Shown: piece by piece, positions 1-9,100 of the stretch
Layout: every line of letters begins with the position of its first letter
Position numbering within the stretch: the stretch's first letter is position 1
Assembly: GCA_021783385.1 (NCBI GenBank)
Contig: JAJXTX010000043.1
Span: forward strand, 1 to 14,068
Direction: 5' to 3'
Source: Pseudomonadota bacterium
GTDB taxonomy: Bacteria; Pseudomonadota; Gammaproteobacteria; Xanthomonadales; Rhodanobacteraceae
Length of the DNA: 14,068 nt
Notes under the pieces: model-generated
Told to the model about the DNA's origin: nothing
Seen by the model: only the letters and a program-made list of their open reading frames with translations
The model's database searches: none
Program-made: the position numbers and the translations under genes

Positions 1-105
1 GGCGACCGCATCGACGCGGCGCAGTCGCTGGCGCATGCGCGCAAGCTGGCGCCGAATCATCCGCGCGTGATCGACCTCACGGCGCGGCTGCAGGACGGTC
101 CGTGA
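1..105 (+). CDS. C-terminal end of a TPR-like protein (partial)
   Basis: The reading frame is open from base 1 and ends at TGA 103-105, giving the last 34 residues of a protein whose start lies outside the window. The visible part has the helix-turn-helix spacing of a tetratricopeptide repeat: small residues in the first helix, then KLAPNHPRV, the usual turn at the end of a TPR, then a short final helix. This suggests a protein-interaction scaffold but not which one. It lies 7 bases upstream of the next gene on the same strand, so the two are probably co-transcribed. Family and role cannot be fixed from this fragment. Confidence 0.6.
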   Translation, partial: GDRIDAAQSLAHARKLAPNHPRVIDLTARLQDGP

Positions 106-112
106 GTCGCGC

Positions 113-952
113 ATGACGGTGCTGGTGATCGGCGGCAGCAGCCAGATCGGCCACTTTCTTCTGCCGCGGCTGCTGGCCGGCGGCGAACCGGTGCTGGCGC
201 TGAGTCGCCACCCGCGCTTGCAGCCTGCCGGCGTGCGCTGGATGCGCGGCCAGTTGCCGGACCGCGTGCCCGAGCTGCCGCCGCTGTCGGCGATCCTCAG
301 TTTCGGCCCGCTGCAGGCGCTGGCCGAATGGCTGGCCGCGGCGCCGCTGACGCAGGCGCCGCGGGTGATCGCCACCAGTTCGATGAGCGCCGAGAGCAAG
401 CGCGAGTCCAGCGTGCCGGCCGAGCGCGCCATCGCGCGCCAGCTGCGCGACGGCGAGCAGGCGCTGGCGCACGCCTGCGCTCGGCATGGCTGCGCGTGGA
501 CGATACTGCGGCCAACCCTGGTCTACGGCGCGGGTCTGGACAAGAGCCTCACCCCGATCGCGCGGCGCGCGATGCGCACGCACCTGTTTCCGTTGCCGGC
601 CGGTCGCGGGCTGCGCCAGCCGGTGCATGCCGACGACATCGCGCAGGCCGTGCTGGCGGCGATGGCGTGCCCGGCCTCGGCCGGACGCGTGCTGGCGATC
701 GGTGGCGGCGAGCGCCTGCCGGCCGCGGAGATGTTTGCGCGGGTGCGCCGCAGCCTGCCACAGGCCACCGTGCCGCTGCCGCTGCCGGCGTGGCTGCTGC
801 GGCTGGGCCAGCGCGCGCTGCCGCAGCTGCGCGGGCCGCTGCAGCGGCTGGAGGCGGATCTGCTGGCCGACAACGGCGAACTGCAGCGCGTGCTCGGCAT
901 CCATCCGCGCCCGTTCCGGCCCGAACCTGCGATGTGGGTGCCGACCCCGTAG
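113..952 (+). CDS. NAD-dependent epimerase/dehydratase family protein (atypical SDR)
   Basis: This is a 279-residue Rossmann-fold protein. The dinucleotide-binding loop is at the N-terminus (VIGGSSQIG, residues 5-13). Other extended/atypical SDR signatures follow in order: an SSMSAESK segment (about 89-96), ILRPTLVYG (131-139) and VHADDIAQAV (171-180). The usual catalytic YxxxK pair is not evident where expected, so it may be an atypical SDR that binds NAD(P) but works on an unknown substrate or acts in a redox or structural role. The start is the ATG at 113, just after the upstream stop, with only a weak purine-rich stretch before it. The TAG stop (950-952) is formed by the first bases of the REP element that follows. 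The substrate cannot be inferred from the neighbours. Confidence 0.82.
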   Translation: MTVLVIGGSSQIGHFLLPRLLAGGEPVLALSRHPRLQPAGVRWMRGQLPDRVPELPPLSAILSFGPLQALAEWLAAAPLTQAPRVIATSSMSAESKRESSVPAERAIARQLRDGEQALAHACARHGCAWTILRPTLVYGAGLDKSLTPIARRAMRTHLFPLPAGRGLRQPVHADDIAQAVLAAMACPASAGRVLAIGGGERLPAAEMFARVRRSLPQATVPLPLPAWLLRLGQRALPQLRGPLQRLEADLLADNGELQRVLGIHPRPFRPEPAMWVPTP

Positions 953-1024
953 GAGCGCACCCTGTGCGCGATGGCGCTGGTCCAGTTGGTGCATAAGGCC
1001 ATCGCGCACAGGGTGCGCTCCTAC
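949..1024. repeat. REPIN-like double REP element (27-bp perfect inverted repeat)
   Basis: Bases 949-975 and 998-1024 are perfect reverse complements, 27 bp each, separated by a 22-base spacer. Each arm begins at its outer edge with GTAG and contains a smaller hairpin, GCGCAC-CCT-GTGCGC. A GTAG/GTRG tetranucleotide beside a small hairpin is the hallmark of REP sequences mobilised by REP-associated tyrosine transposases (RAYTs), and two such units in opposite orientation make a BIME/REPIN. No transposase gene is in the window. There is no T-run after the stem, so it is not a standard intrinsic terminator, although a 27-bp stem in mRNA may still slow polymerase or protect a 3' end between the epimerase and mrcB. 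Confidence 0.85.
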
Positions 1025-1137
1025 AGGGCAGGCCGTTGCTTTGCCCGCGTTTTGCCCTGCGCGCGCCTGCCGCATTCATTTGCGCGCCGGTATGCAGGCC
1101 CTATGATCGTTCCTCCCGTTTGCCGGATTTGCCCACG

Positions 1138-3486
1138 TTGCCTTTCCTGACCCGTACCCGTTCGCTCGCGCGCCGCTCGTGGCCGTGGCTGCGCATTCCG
1201 TTCTGGATCGGCATGGGCCTGCTGTTCGGCTTCCTGCTGCCGTACACGCTGGTGCTGAACAAGCGCGTGCAGGATCGTTTCAGCGACCTGGTGTTCGCGG
1301 TGCCCACGCGCGTCTATGCGCGCCCGCTGCCGCTGAGCGCGGGCAAGCCGATGACACCGGCCGCGCTGGAGCTGGAGCTGACCTTCGCCGGCTACAGCAA
1401 CGACGGCCACGGCCAGGTGCCCGGCAGCTGGGTCAGGCAGGGCATGCACTACACGATCGCCTCGCGCGGTTACGCCGGCCCCGACGGTGGCGAGCTGCCC
1501 AGGCGCATCCGCGTGACGCTCGGCAACGGCATCGTGCAGTCGGTGCAGGACGCGGCCAGCGACAAGCCGATCACGCTGACCCATCTTGATCCGGCGCGCA
1601 TCGCCACGCTGTATGGCGCCCAGCAGGAGGATCGCCGCGTGGTGGCGCTGGCCGACGTGCCGCCGCTGCTGCTGAGCGGCCTGCAGGCGGTGGAGGATCG
1701 CGACTTCAAGCACCACATCGGGATCGACTTCGGTGCCATCCTGCGCGCCGCCTTCGCCAACCTGCGCGCCGGCCACACGGTGCAGGGCGGCTCCACCCTG
1801 ACCCAGCAGCTGGTGCGCGACCTGTTCCTCGACCGCGACCAGACCTACACGCGCAAATTCAACGAAGCGCTGATGTCGATCCTGCTGGAGGCGCACTACA
1901 GCAAGGGCCGGATTCTGGAGGCCTACGTCAACGACGTGTTTCTCGGCCAGCAGGGCGACCAGGCGGTGCACGGCTTCGCGGCGGCCTCGGAGTTCTACTT
2001 CGGCCGCCGCCTGCAGGACCTGCGGCCGCAGGAGATAGCGCTGCTGGTCGGCATGGTCAAGGGGCCGAGCTATTACGACCCGCGCCGCGCCCCGGCGCGC
2101 GCGCTGGCCCGGCGCAACCTGGTGCTGCAGGAGTTCGCCAACACCGGTCTGCTCACCGCCGCGCAGACCAACGCGGCGCAGGCCGCGCCGCTGGACGTGA
2201 TCAGCAACGGCCAGCTGCCGCACAACCGCTTCCCCGCCTTCATGCAGCTGGTGCGCCAGCAGATCACCGCCGACTTCGACGACGCCACGCTGCGCGCGGG
2301 CAACCTGTCGATCTTCACCACGCTCGACCCGGCCGCGCAGCTGTACACCGAGCAGGCGATCAGCAGCACGCTGCAGGGCCTGGGCAAGCGCGCCAACGGC
2401 GTGCAGGCGGCTGCGGTGGTCACCGACGCGCATACCGGCAGCGTGCTGGCGGTGGTCGGCAGCAAGCTGCCGGGTGACCAGGGCTTCAACCGCGCGCTCG
2501 ACGCGCAGCGGCCGATCGGCTCGACCATCAAGCCGTTCGTCTACCTGGTGGCACTGACCCAGCCGGATCGCTGGAATCTCGCCAGCCTGCTCGACGACAG
2601 CCCGGTCAGCCTGCGCCAGCCGGACGGCAGCGTGTGGACGCCGCACAACGACGACAACCAGAGCCACGGCCAGCTGCCGATGGTCGACGCGCTGGCGCAT
2701 TCGTGGAACCTCGCCACCATCCACCTCGGGCTGGCGATCGGGCTGCCGCGGATCCGGGCGTTCCTGGAATCGTTCGGCCTCACCGACGTCAACCCCAGCC
2801 CGTCGCTGCTGATCGGCGCGCTTGACCTGTCGCCGTTCCAGGTGGCGCACCTGTACGAATACCTCGCATCGGACGGCCACGCGCTGCCGCTGGTGGCGGT
2901 GCGCGGCGTGCTCGACGGCAACGGCCGCACGATCAAGCGCTACCAGGTGCAGGGCGGCAGCGGCGAATACCAGTCCGCAGTGCGACAGGTCACCTGGGCG
3001 ATGCAGCAGGTGGCGCTGTACGGCACCGCCAGCGCCATCGGCAATTCCGGCCTGGCCTGGCTGCACGCCGCCGGCAAGACCGGCACCAGCAATGACCTGC
3101 GCGACAGCTGGTTTGCCGGCTTCACCGGCGAGCATCTGGCGGTGTTCTGGATGGGCCGCGACGACAACAAGCCGACCACGCTGTTCGGCGCCAGCGGCGC
3201 GCTGCGCGCGTGGCGCGCGCTGTTCGCCAAGCTGCCCACGCGGCCGCTGTCGGCCAGCCCGGGTGAAGGCCTGGAAATGGCCTGGATCAACCCGGCCGAC
3301 GGCAAGCGCACCGAACCGCAGTGCCAGGGCGCACGCCAGTTTCCGGTAGTCGTCGGCACGCTGTCGACGGACACCGAAGGCTGCTTCTGGCAAGGTGTGC
3401 AGAACCTGTTCGGCGGCGGCAACGCCACCCCCGCGGCGGGCGCCAGCGCAGCGTCCGCACCTGCCGCCACCCCGATCCGGAACTGA
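1138..3486 (+). CDS. mrcB: Bifunctional penicillin-binding protein 1b (peptidoglycan glycosyltransferase/transpeptidase)
   Basis: This class A PBP polymerises lipid II into glycan strands and cross-links their peptides in the periplasm. From the start chosen here it has 782 residues: a short basic cytosolic tail, one membrane anchor (about 17-40), a UB2H-like domain (about 58-145), a GT51 glycosyltransferase domain, and a transpeptidase domain. GT51 motifs are EDRDFKHHIG with catalytic E186, QGGSTLTQQL (about 216-225), RKFNEA, and KGRILEAYVN. Transpeptidase motifs are STIK with nucleophile S462 and K465, SWN (522-524), and KTGT (647-650). The C-terminus is a low-complexity Ala/Pro tail. No ATG is available before the membrane helix. 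In-frame TTG codons at 1036, 1120, 1129 and 1138 are the candidates; 1138 leaves a normal short basic tail, but this choice is uncertain. The TPR lipoprotein gene follows after 2 bases. Confidence 0.95.
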   Translation: MPFLTRTRSLARRSWPWLRIPFWIGMGLLFGFLLPYTLVLNKRVQDRFSDLVFAVPTRVYARPLPLSAGKPMTPAALELELTFAGYSNDGHGQVPGSWVRQGMHYTIASRGYAGPDGGELPRRIRVTLGNGIVQSVQDAASDKPITLTHLDPARIATLYGAQQEDRRVVALADVPPLLLSGLQAVEDRDFKHHIGIDFGAILRAAFANLRAGHTVQGGSTLTQQLVRDLFLDRDQTYTRKFNEALMSILLEAHYSKGRILEAYVNDVFLGQQGDQAVHGFAAASEFYFGRRLQDLRPQEIALLVGMVKGPSYYDPRRAPARALARRNLVLQEFANTGLLTAAQTNAAQAAPLDVISNGQLPHNRFPAFMQLVRQQITADFDDATLRAGNLSIFTTLDPAAQLYTEQAISSTLQGLGKRANGVQAAAVVTDAHTGSVLAVVGSKLPGDQGFNRALDAQRPIGSTIKPFVYLVALTQPDRWNLASLLDDSPVSLRQPDGSVWTPHNDDNQSHGQLPMVDALAHSWNLATIHLGLAIGLPRIRAFLESFGLTDVNPSPSLLIGALDLSPFQVAHLYEYLASDGHALPLVAVRGVLDGNGRTIKRYQVQGGSGEYQSAVRQVTWAMQQVALYGTASAIGNSGLAWLHAAGKTGTSNDLRDSWFAGFTGEHLAVFWMGRDDNKPTTLFGASGALRAWRALFAKLPTRPLSASPGEGLEMAWINPADGKRTEPQCQGARQFPVVVGTLSTDTEGCFWQGVQNLFGGGNATPAAGASAASAPAATPIRN

Positions 3487-3488
3487 GC

Positions 3489-4028
3489 ATGCTGTCATCC
3501 CGTACCCGGCGCTTGCGCCTGCCGTGCCTGCTGTTCGTCGTCGCCCTGCTCGATGCCTGCAGCCTGTTTGCGCCCAAGCCCGCGCCGCCCCCGCGTCCGA
3601 CGATGCCGACGACTACCGAGATGGTGGCCGCGATTCGCGCCGCCGGCGCGCGCGAGCAATCGGTGATCAGCGTGAACCCGCTGCGTGATCCCGGCGTCAC
3701 CGCGCTACTGGATGCGGCTCGCCAGGACGAGCGTGTCGGCCAGTACGCCGCGGCCGCCGCCAAGCTCGATCAGGCGCTCCGGCTCAGCCCCGACTCGCCC
3801 GACCTGCTGCAGGATCGCGCCGAGGTCGCCGTGCGGCTGCGCGATTTCGCCACCGCGGAAAAGCTCGCCCACCAGTCGTGGTCGCTCGGCCCCAGACTCG
3901 GCCCGCTGTGCGCGCGCAACTGGCAGACCATCGTCGAGATGCGCCTGCAGGCCGGCGACCCGGCCGGCGCCGTCACCGCCGGCAAGTGGGTGCAGACCTG
4001 CCACAAGCCGGGCATTCCGCGCTACTGA
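3489..4028 (+). CDS. TPR lipoprotein, probable LpoP-type activator of PBP1b
   Basis: The protein has 179 residues. A basic N-terminus and hydrophobic core (about 11-21) lead to LLDAC, a somewhat loose lipobox whose C24 would be lipidated. A Pro-rich linker (about 29-39) follows, then TPR-like helices (about 72-134, including AAAAAKLDQALRLSPDSPD). ATG 3489 begins two bases after the mrcB stop, so the genes are almost certainly co-transcribed and perhaps translationally coupled. In Pseudomonas aeruginosa the lipoprotein LpoP, also a TPR protein encoded beside the PBP1b gene, activates PBP1b in place of enterobacterial LpoB. Size, lipoprotein signal, Pro-rich tether, TPR fold and position all match that arrangement. 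The functional assignment is inference; the lipoprotein and TPR calls are direct. Confidence 0.85.
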   Translation: MLSSRTRRLRLPCLLFVVALLDACSLFAPKPAPPPRPTMPTTTEMVAAIRAAGAREQSVISVNPLRDPGVTALLDAARQDERVGQYAAAAAKLDQALRLSPDSPDLLQDRAEVAVRLRDFATAEKLAHQSWSLGPRLGPLCARNWQTIVEMRLQAGDPAGAVTAGKWVQTCHKPGIPRY

Positions 4029-4032
4029 GGCG

Positions 4033-4060
4033 AGGCGCGGAATTCATCTCCATCGCGCCT
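4033..4060. terminator. Possible hairpin between convergent genes
   Basis: AGGCGCG (4033-4039) and CGCGCCT (4054-4060) can form a 7-bp stem around a 14-base loop in the 70-bp gap between the lipoprotein gene and the converging kinase gene. Neither strand has a strong U-tract after it, so this is a weak candidate for a bidirectional terminator, called mainly on position. Confidence 0.25.
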
Positions 4061-4098
4061 GGCGTCGTTTGACAAGCATGTCGGCGCCGGTCATGCGG

Positions 4099-6183
4099 CT
4101 AGCCCGGGTGGCTTGAGTTGCCGGGCCAGCGGTCTGCCGCAGCGATGGCTTCCTGCAAACGTGCCGGTGTAAACGGCTTGGTAAGGATGATCACCCCGTC
4201 CGGCGCCCCGTTGACCACATCGGTTTCGGCATAGCCGGTAATGATCACGGCAGGCAGCTGCGGCTTGTCGATGCGCAGTCGCCGAATCACCTCCGTGCCC
4301 GAAATCAGCGGCATCGCATAATCGCTCACGACAAGGTCGATCTCGGCGAGACCCTGGTGCTGCAACTCGACCACCTGGGCGCCGTCGGCTGCAGTTGTGA
4401 CGTGGTGGCCCAGATCGGAAAGCAGTGCGGCGGTCGCCATACGCACGCCTTCGTGATCGTCCACCAGCAGAATATTTCGCGGTCGTGGGGCAGCCTCCTC
4501 GGCCGCATCGACGCCAGTCTCCGCAGCGGCAAGGGCACTCGTCACCGGCGCGCGCGGCAGCCAGATCGCCATGCAGGTGCCGCGACCCAGCTCGCTTTCG
4601 ATGCGCAAGGTACCCCCCGACTGCTGCGCAAAACCATAGACCATGCTGAGCCCGAGCCCAGTGCCCTTGCCCACTGCCTTGGTGGTGAAGAACGGTTCGG
4701 TCACACGGTCCAGCAGGTCGGCCGGAATGCCGCAACCGGTATCGGCCACCGACACCACCACGTAATCCCCTGCGGTCAGGCCGGTTTCGTCCTCGCCGTC
4801 GACCGTCGCGTTGCGGCCGCTTATGCGGATGGTGCCGCCCTCGGGCATGGCGTCGCGCGCGTTGATGGCGAGGTTCATCAGGGTCAGTTCCAGCTGCGCT
4901 TCGTCGACGTAGGGCCACCACAGGTCGGCAGGCAGATCCCACTCCAGCCTCACCAGGCCGCCCAGCGTGTGCGCCAACAGCTGGTTGACCGCGCTGGAGA
5001 GCGCGTGCAGCTCGACGCTCGCTGGCTCCAGGTTTTGTTTGCGTGCGAACGCCAGCAGGCGCGAGACCACCTCGCTGCCCTGCTGTGCCGCGTGCCGGGT
5101 CATGTCGAGGATCGGGCGATGTTCCGGTGCGAGCCGGGCGCGCCGTTCCAGCAACTCCAGCCCGCTGAGGATGGCGGCGAGCAGGTTGTTGAAGTCGTGC
5201 GCGATGCCGCCGCTGAGCTGACCGATGGCATCCATCTTGCGTACGTGCAGAAGCTGCGATTCGAGTTCCTTGCGCTCGGTGACGTCGAGCAGGGTGCCGG
5301 CGTATTCCGCCGCGCCGCTCACGCCGTCACGCAGCAGCACCGCATGATCGAGAAAGTGCTTGTAGGTTCCGTTGGCACACAACCAGCGATATTCCACCGA
5401 ATAGCCGCGACCATCGCGAGCGCCCTCGAAAATGGCGATCACCCGCTCGCGATCATCCGGGTGCAGGCGATCGCGCCACAGGGTGGGCGTGGCGAGAACT
5501 TCCTTGAAGTCGAATCCCGTGAGCGAGCGGAAATTGCCGGTGATGAATTTGGGAATGCGCGGCGAGGCTTGCGGATCTTCGAGGTAGAGGATGATCGGCA
5601 GTGATTCGATGATGACAGCCTGACGCTGTTCCGAGCGGCGCAACTCCTGCTCGGCGAGCAACAGCTCGGCATTCGCGCGCAGGTTGGCGTCGAGCAGCTG
5701 CTGCTCCTGCCACGCCTTGCGCCGGATTTCGCGCGTCATCTGAAACAGGTCGACGAATACCGCTGCCTTGGAGCGCAGTACGATCGGTTCGACCGGCTTG
5801 AACACGTAATCGACGGCGCCCATCGAATAGCCGCGCATCAGGTGTTCGTGTTCCTTGTTGATTGCCGAAAGAAAGATGATCGGAATGCGCTTGGTCTGCT
5901 CGCGACCGCGGATGATGCGCGCGGTTTCGTAGCCGTCCATGCCTGGCATGTAGACGTCCAGCAGAATGACCGCGAACTCCCCCTTGAGCAGGTGACGCAG
6001 CGCATCCTCGCCGGACCTGGCCAAGACCACGTCGCCAATGTCGTCCAGCACGGTCTGGATGGCCAGCAGGTTGTGCTCGTCGTCATCGACGACCAGGATG
6101 TGTGCCCGCTCGTGCGCGTCAGGCGGCGCCTGGCGACTGCCGTGCGCGGCATGGGTGCCGGTTGACAGCATTTCGGAAAGCAT
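4099..6183 (-). CDS. Hybrid histidine kinase, REC-PAS-HisKA-HATPase-REC
   Basis: The protein has 694 residues and no membrane segment. An N-terminal receiver (about 27-145: acidic pocket D33-D35, phospho-acceptor D76, K129) is followed by a short coiled coil (about 150-188). A PAS domain (about 189-305) ends in the usual DVTERKELE. The HisKA box GGIAHDFNNLL carries H329. The ATPase domain has N437/N441, DTGCGIP (481-487), EPFFTTK and GKGTGLGLS (505-513). A C-terminal receiver (about 568-685) has D575/D576, phospho-acceptor D621 and K669. The start is ATG 6183, preceded at good distance by GGGGAAG, which lies inside the end of the upstream kinase gene; only two bases separate the genes. An open frame extends upstream to 6306 but would overlap the neighbour and lacks this ribosome site. 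The N-terminal receiver suggests the protein is both input-controlled by phosphorylation and a kinase, plausibly taking phosphate from the poly-HAMP kinase. Confidence 0.93.
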   Translation of the reverse strand: MLSEMLSTGTHAAHGSRQAPPDAHERAHILVVDDDEHNLLAIQTVLDDIGDVVLARSGEDALRHLLKGEFAVILLDVYMPGMDGYETARIIRGREQTKRIPIIFLSAINKEHEHLMRGYSMGAVDYVFKPVEPIVLRSKAAVFVDLFQMTREIRRKAWQEQQLLDANLRANAELLLAEQELRRSEQRQAVIIESLPIILYLEDPQASPRIPKFITGNFRSLTGFDFKEVLATPTLWRDRLHPDDRERVIAIFEGARDGRGYSVEYRWLCANGTYKHFLDHAVLLRDGVSGAAEYAGTLLDVTERKELESQLLHVRKMDAIGQLSGGIAHDFNNLLAAILSGLELLERRARLAPEHRPILDMTRHAAQQGSEVVSRLLAFARKQNLEPASVELHALSSAVNQLLAHTLGGLVRLEWDLPADLWWPYVDEAQLELTLMNLAINARDAMPEGGTIRISGRNATVDGEDETGLTAGDYVVVSVADTGCGIPADLLDRVTEPFFTTKAVGKGTGLGLSMVYGFAQQSGGTLRIESELGRGTCMAIWLPRAPVTSALAAAETGVDAAEEAAPRPRNILLVDDHEGVRMATAALLSDLGHHVTTAADGAQVVELQHQGLAEIDLVVSDYAMPLISGTEVIRRLRIDKPQLPAVIITGYAETDVVNGAPDGVIILTKPFTPARLQEAIAAADRWPGNSSHPG

Positions 6184-6185
6184 GA

Positions 6186-9100
6186 TCAAGCTTCCCCGAT
6201 CGACGTGCGGCCCGGTGAGTGAGCCACCCCGACGCGCACCAGGGCCAGCAGCAGGTCGATGTCGACCGGCTTGGCGATGTAGTCCGAGGCGCCTGCGTCC
6301 AGACATTTCTGGCGATCGCCCTTCATCGCCTTGGCGGTCACGGCGATCAGCGGCACGTTGGCGATGGTGGGTCGTGCACGGATCTGCTGCATTGTTTCGT
6401 AGCCGTCCATCTCCGGCATCATGATGTCGATCAGCGCCACGCCAATGTCTGGATTCTTCTCCAGCAGGGCGATGCCATCGCGGCCGGTTTCGGCATGCAG
6501 CACCTCCACGCCATAGCTTTCCAGCACGCTGGTCAGCGAATAGATATTGCGGATATCGTCATCGACGATGAGGATTTTCGCGCCCGCCAGCTCAGGCATC
6601 GCGTGCAGCGCAGTAGCGGGATCATCGGACACCGGGGCAACGGTGTCCGGCCGGTTGACGAGCGCATCGCGCGCGTGGCGCGCCAGCTCGGCGAACACGC
6701 CGGCCAGCTGATTCGAGGTGGCGGGCTTTTCGGTGACGCCAAGCGCGCCCAGCGCGAGCGCCGAGCGAAGTTTTTCGGCGCCGGAGATCACCTGGACCGG
6801 TATGTGCATAGTCCGCGGATCGTGCTTGAGCAGATCCAGCAGCACCAGCCCGTCGATGTCGGAGAGGCCAAGATCCAGCGTGATCACGTGCGGCTGCAGC
6901 TTGCGCGCCAGCGCCAGCGTGCCCGCGCCGGCGGTAACCACTACGCCCTTGAGACCGGCTCCGCGGGCAATGTCCAGCAGGATGGCGGCAAACGCGGGAT
7001 CGTCCTCGACGATCAGTACAAATGGCGAATCGCCCAGTGTTTCGCGATCGTCGGTCACTTCCATGTGGTTGGCCAGCGCGTTGGGTATCGTTGCGCCGCT
7101 GTTGTCGTAGCGCGCGCTGCCGAACCTGGTCGGCAGCGCCACCGGCGTGACCGCTTCCAGCGGCATGAACAGGGTGAACGTGGAACCCTGGCCCAAGGTG
7201 GAATGCACCTGCAGTTCGCCGCCGAGGAGGCGAGCGATCTCGCGGCTGATCGACAATCCCAGGCCGGTGCCGCCGTACTTGCGGCTGGTGGTGCCATCGG
7301 CCTGCTGGAACGCTTCGAAGATCAGCTTCTGCTTCTCCTTCGGAATGCCGATGCCCGTGTCGGTCACGGCGATGGCGATCGCGTGCCGCGCGTCGCGCAG
7401 TACCGGATGGTGGGCGCTCCAGCCGCTGGTCACATGGTTCACGGCGAGCGTCACGCTGCCGCTGGCGGTGAACTTGAAGGCGTTGGAAAGCAGGTTCAGC
7501 ACCACCTGCTGCAGGCGTTTCTCGTCGGTGCGGATGGAGCCTGGCAGTGCGCTGTCGAACTCCACGCTGAATTGCAGGTTCTTGTCGGCCGCCAGCTGGC
7601 GGAAGGTACGCTCCATGTGCTGCTTGAGGCCGCTGAGCGGCATGTCGGCGATTTCGATCGACACGGTGCCCGATTCGATCTTCGACAAGTCGAGGATGTC
7701 GTTGATCAGATTGAGCAGATCGGAGCCGGCCGAATGGATGGTGCGCGCGAACTCGATCTGCTTTTCGTTGAGGTTGCCGTGCGGGTTGTCGGCCAGCAGG
7801 CGGGACAGGATCAGCAGCGAGTTCAGCGGAGTGCGCAATTCGTGGCTCATGTTGGCCAGGAACTCGGACTTGTACTTGGAGGTGAGGGCCAGCTGTTCGG
7901 CTTTTTCCTCCACCGCGCGGCGGGCCATGTCGATTTCGAAGTTCTTCGCTTCCACCTGTTTCTTTTCGTTCTCCAGCAGCTGCGCCTTTTCCTTCAGTTC
8001 CTCGTTGGTGACGTGCAGCTCCTCCTGCTTGGTGGTGAGTTCGGTCTGGCGCGCCTGTAGTTCCTGCGTCAGCAGCTGCGACTGCTTGAGCAGGCCTTCG
8101 GTGCGCATGGTCGCGGCAATCGTGTTGAGCACGATGCCGACCGATTCCATCAACTGGTCGAGAAAGCTCTGGTGGGTTTCGTTGAAGCTGTTGAACGAGG
8201 CCAGCTCGATCACCGCTTTCACGTCGTCTTCGAACAGCGCCGGAAGCACCGTGACACTGGCCGGTGCGGCGTGGCCCAGACCCGATCCGATGCGGATGAA
8301 CTCGCCGGGCACGTCGGACAACAGCATGGCGCGCTTGTCGGCCGCGCACTGGCCGATCAGGCCTTCGCGCAGCTTGAACATGGGCTTGAGCATGTCCTTG
8401 CTCTCGGCGCCGTAGCTGGCGACGAGGTCGAGCACGGTCTCGTGGTCCTCGCGGCGCGCCACGTAGAACACGCCGTACTGCGCATTCACCAGCGGCGCCA
8501 GCTCGGACATGATCAGGTTGGACACGGTGGCCAGATCGCGCTCACCCTGCAGCATGCGCGAAAACCGGGCGAGGTTGGTTTTCAGCCAGTCCTGCTCCGC
8601 GTTCTTCAAGGTCTGGTCCTTGAGGTTGCGGATCATCTCGTTGATGTTGTCCTTCAGCGACGCCATTTCGCCGGACGCTTCGACCGCGATCGAGCGGGAG
8701 AGGTCGCCTTTGGTCACCGCGGTGGCCACTTCGGCGATCGAGCGCACCTGGTTGGTGAGGTTGGCGGCGAGCTGGTTGACGTTGTCGGTCAGGTCGCGCC
8801 ACAGGCCCGCCGCGCCGGGTACCCGCGCCTGGCCGCCGAGCTTGCCCTCGATGCCGACTTCGCGCGCCATGTTGGTGACCTGGTCGGCGAAGGTCGCGAG
8901 CGTCTCGATCATGCCGTTGAAGGTGTCGGCCAGCGCGGCGATCTCGCCCTTGGCATCCACCGCCAGCTTGCGCTTCAGGTTGCCCTGCGCCACCGCGGTG
9001 ACCACGTCGGCGATGCCGCGCACCTGGTTGGTGAGGTTGGTCGCCATCAGGTTGACGTTGTCGGTGAGATCCTTCCAGGTACCGCCTACGCCGGGCACCT

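Noticed and set aside
1021..3498. Minus-strand open frame of 825 codons opposite mrcB
   Set aside because: All PBP1b motifs are on the plus strand; the opposite frame is Arg/Ala/Gln-rich without recognisable features.
6219..8060. Plus-strand open frame of about 613 codons opposite the kinase catalytic half
   Set aside because: The minus-strand frame carries every kinase and receiver motif; the plus frame has none and its composition (Gln/His/Arg-rich) is typical of an antisense shadow.
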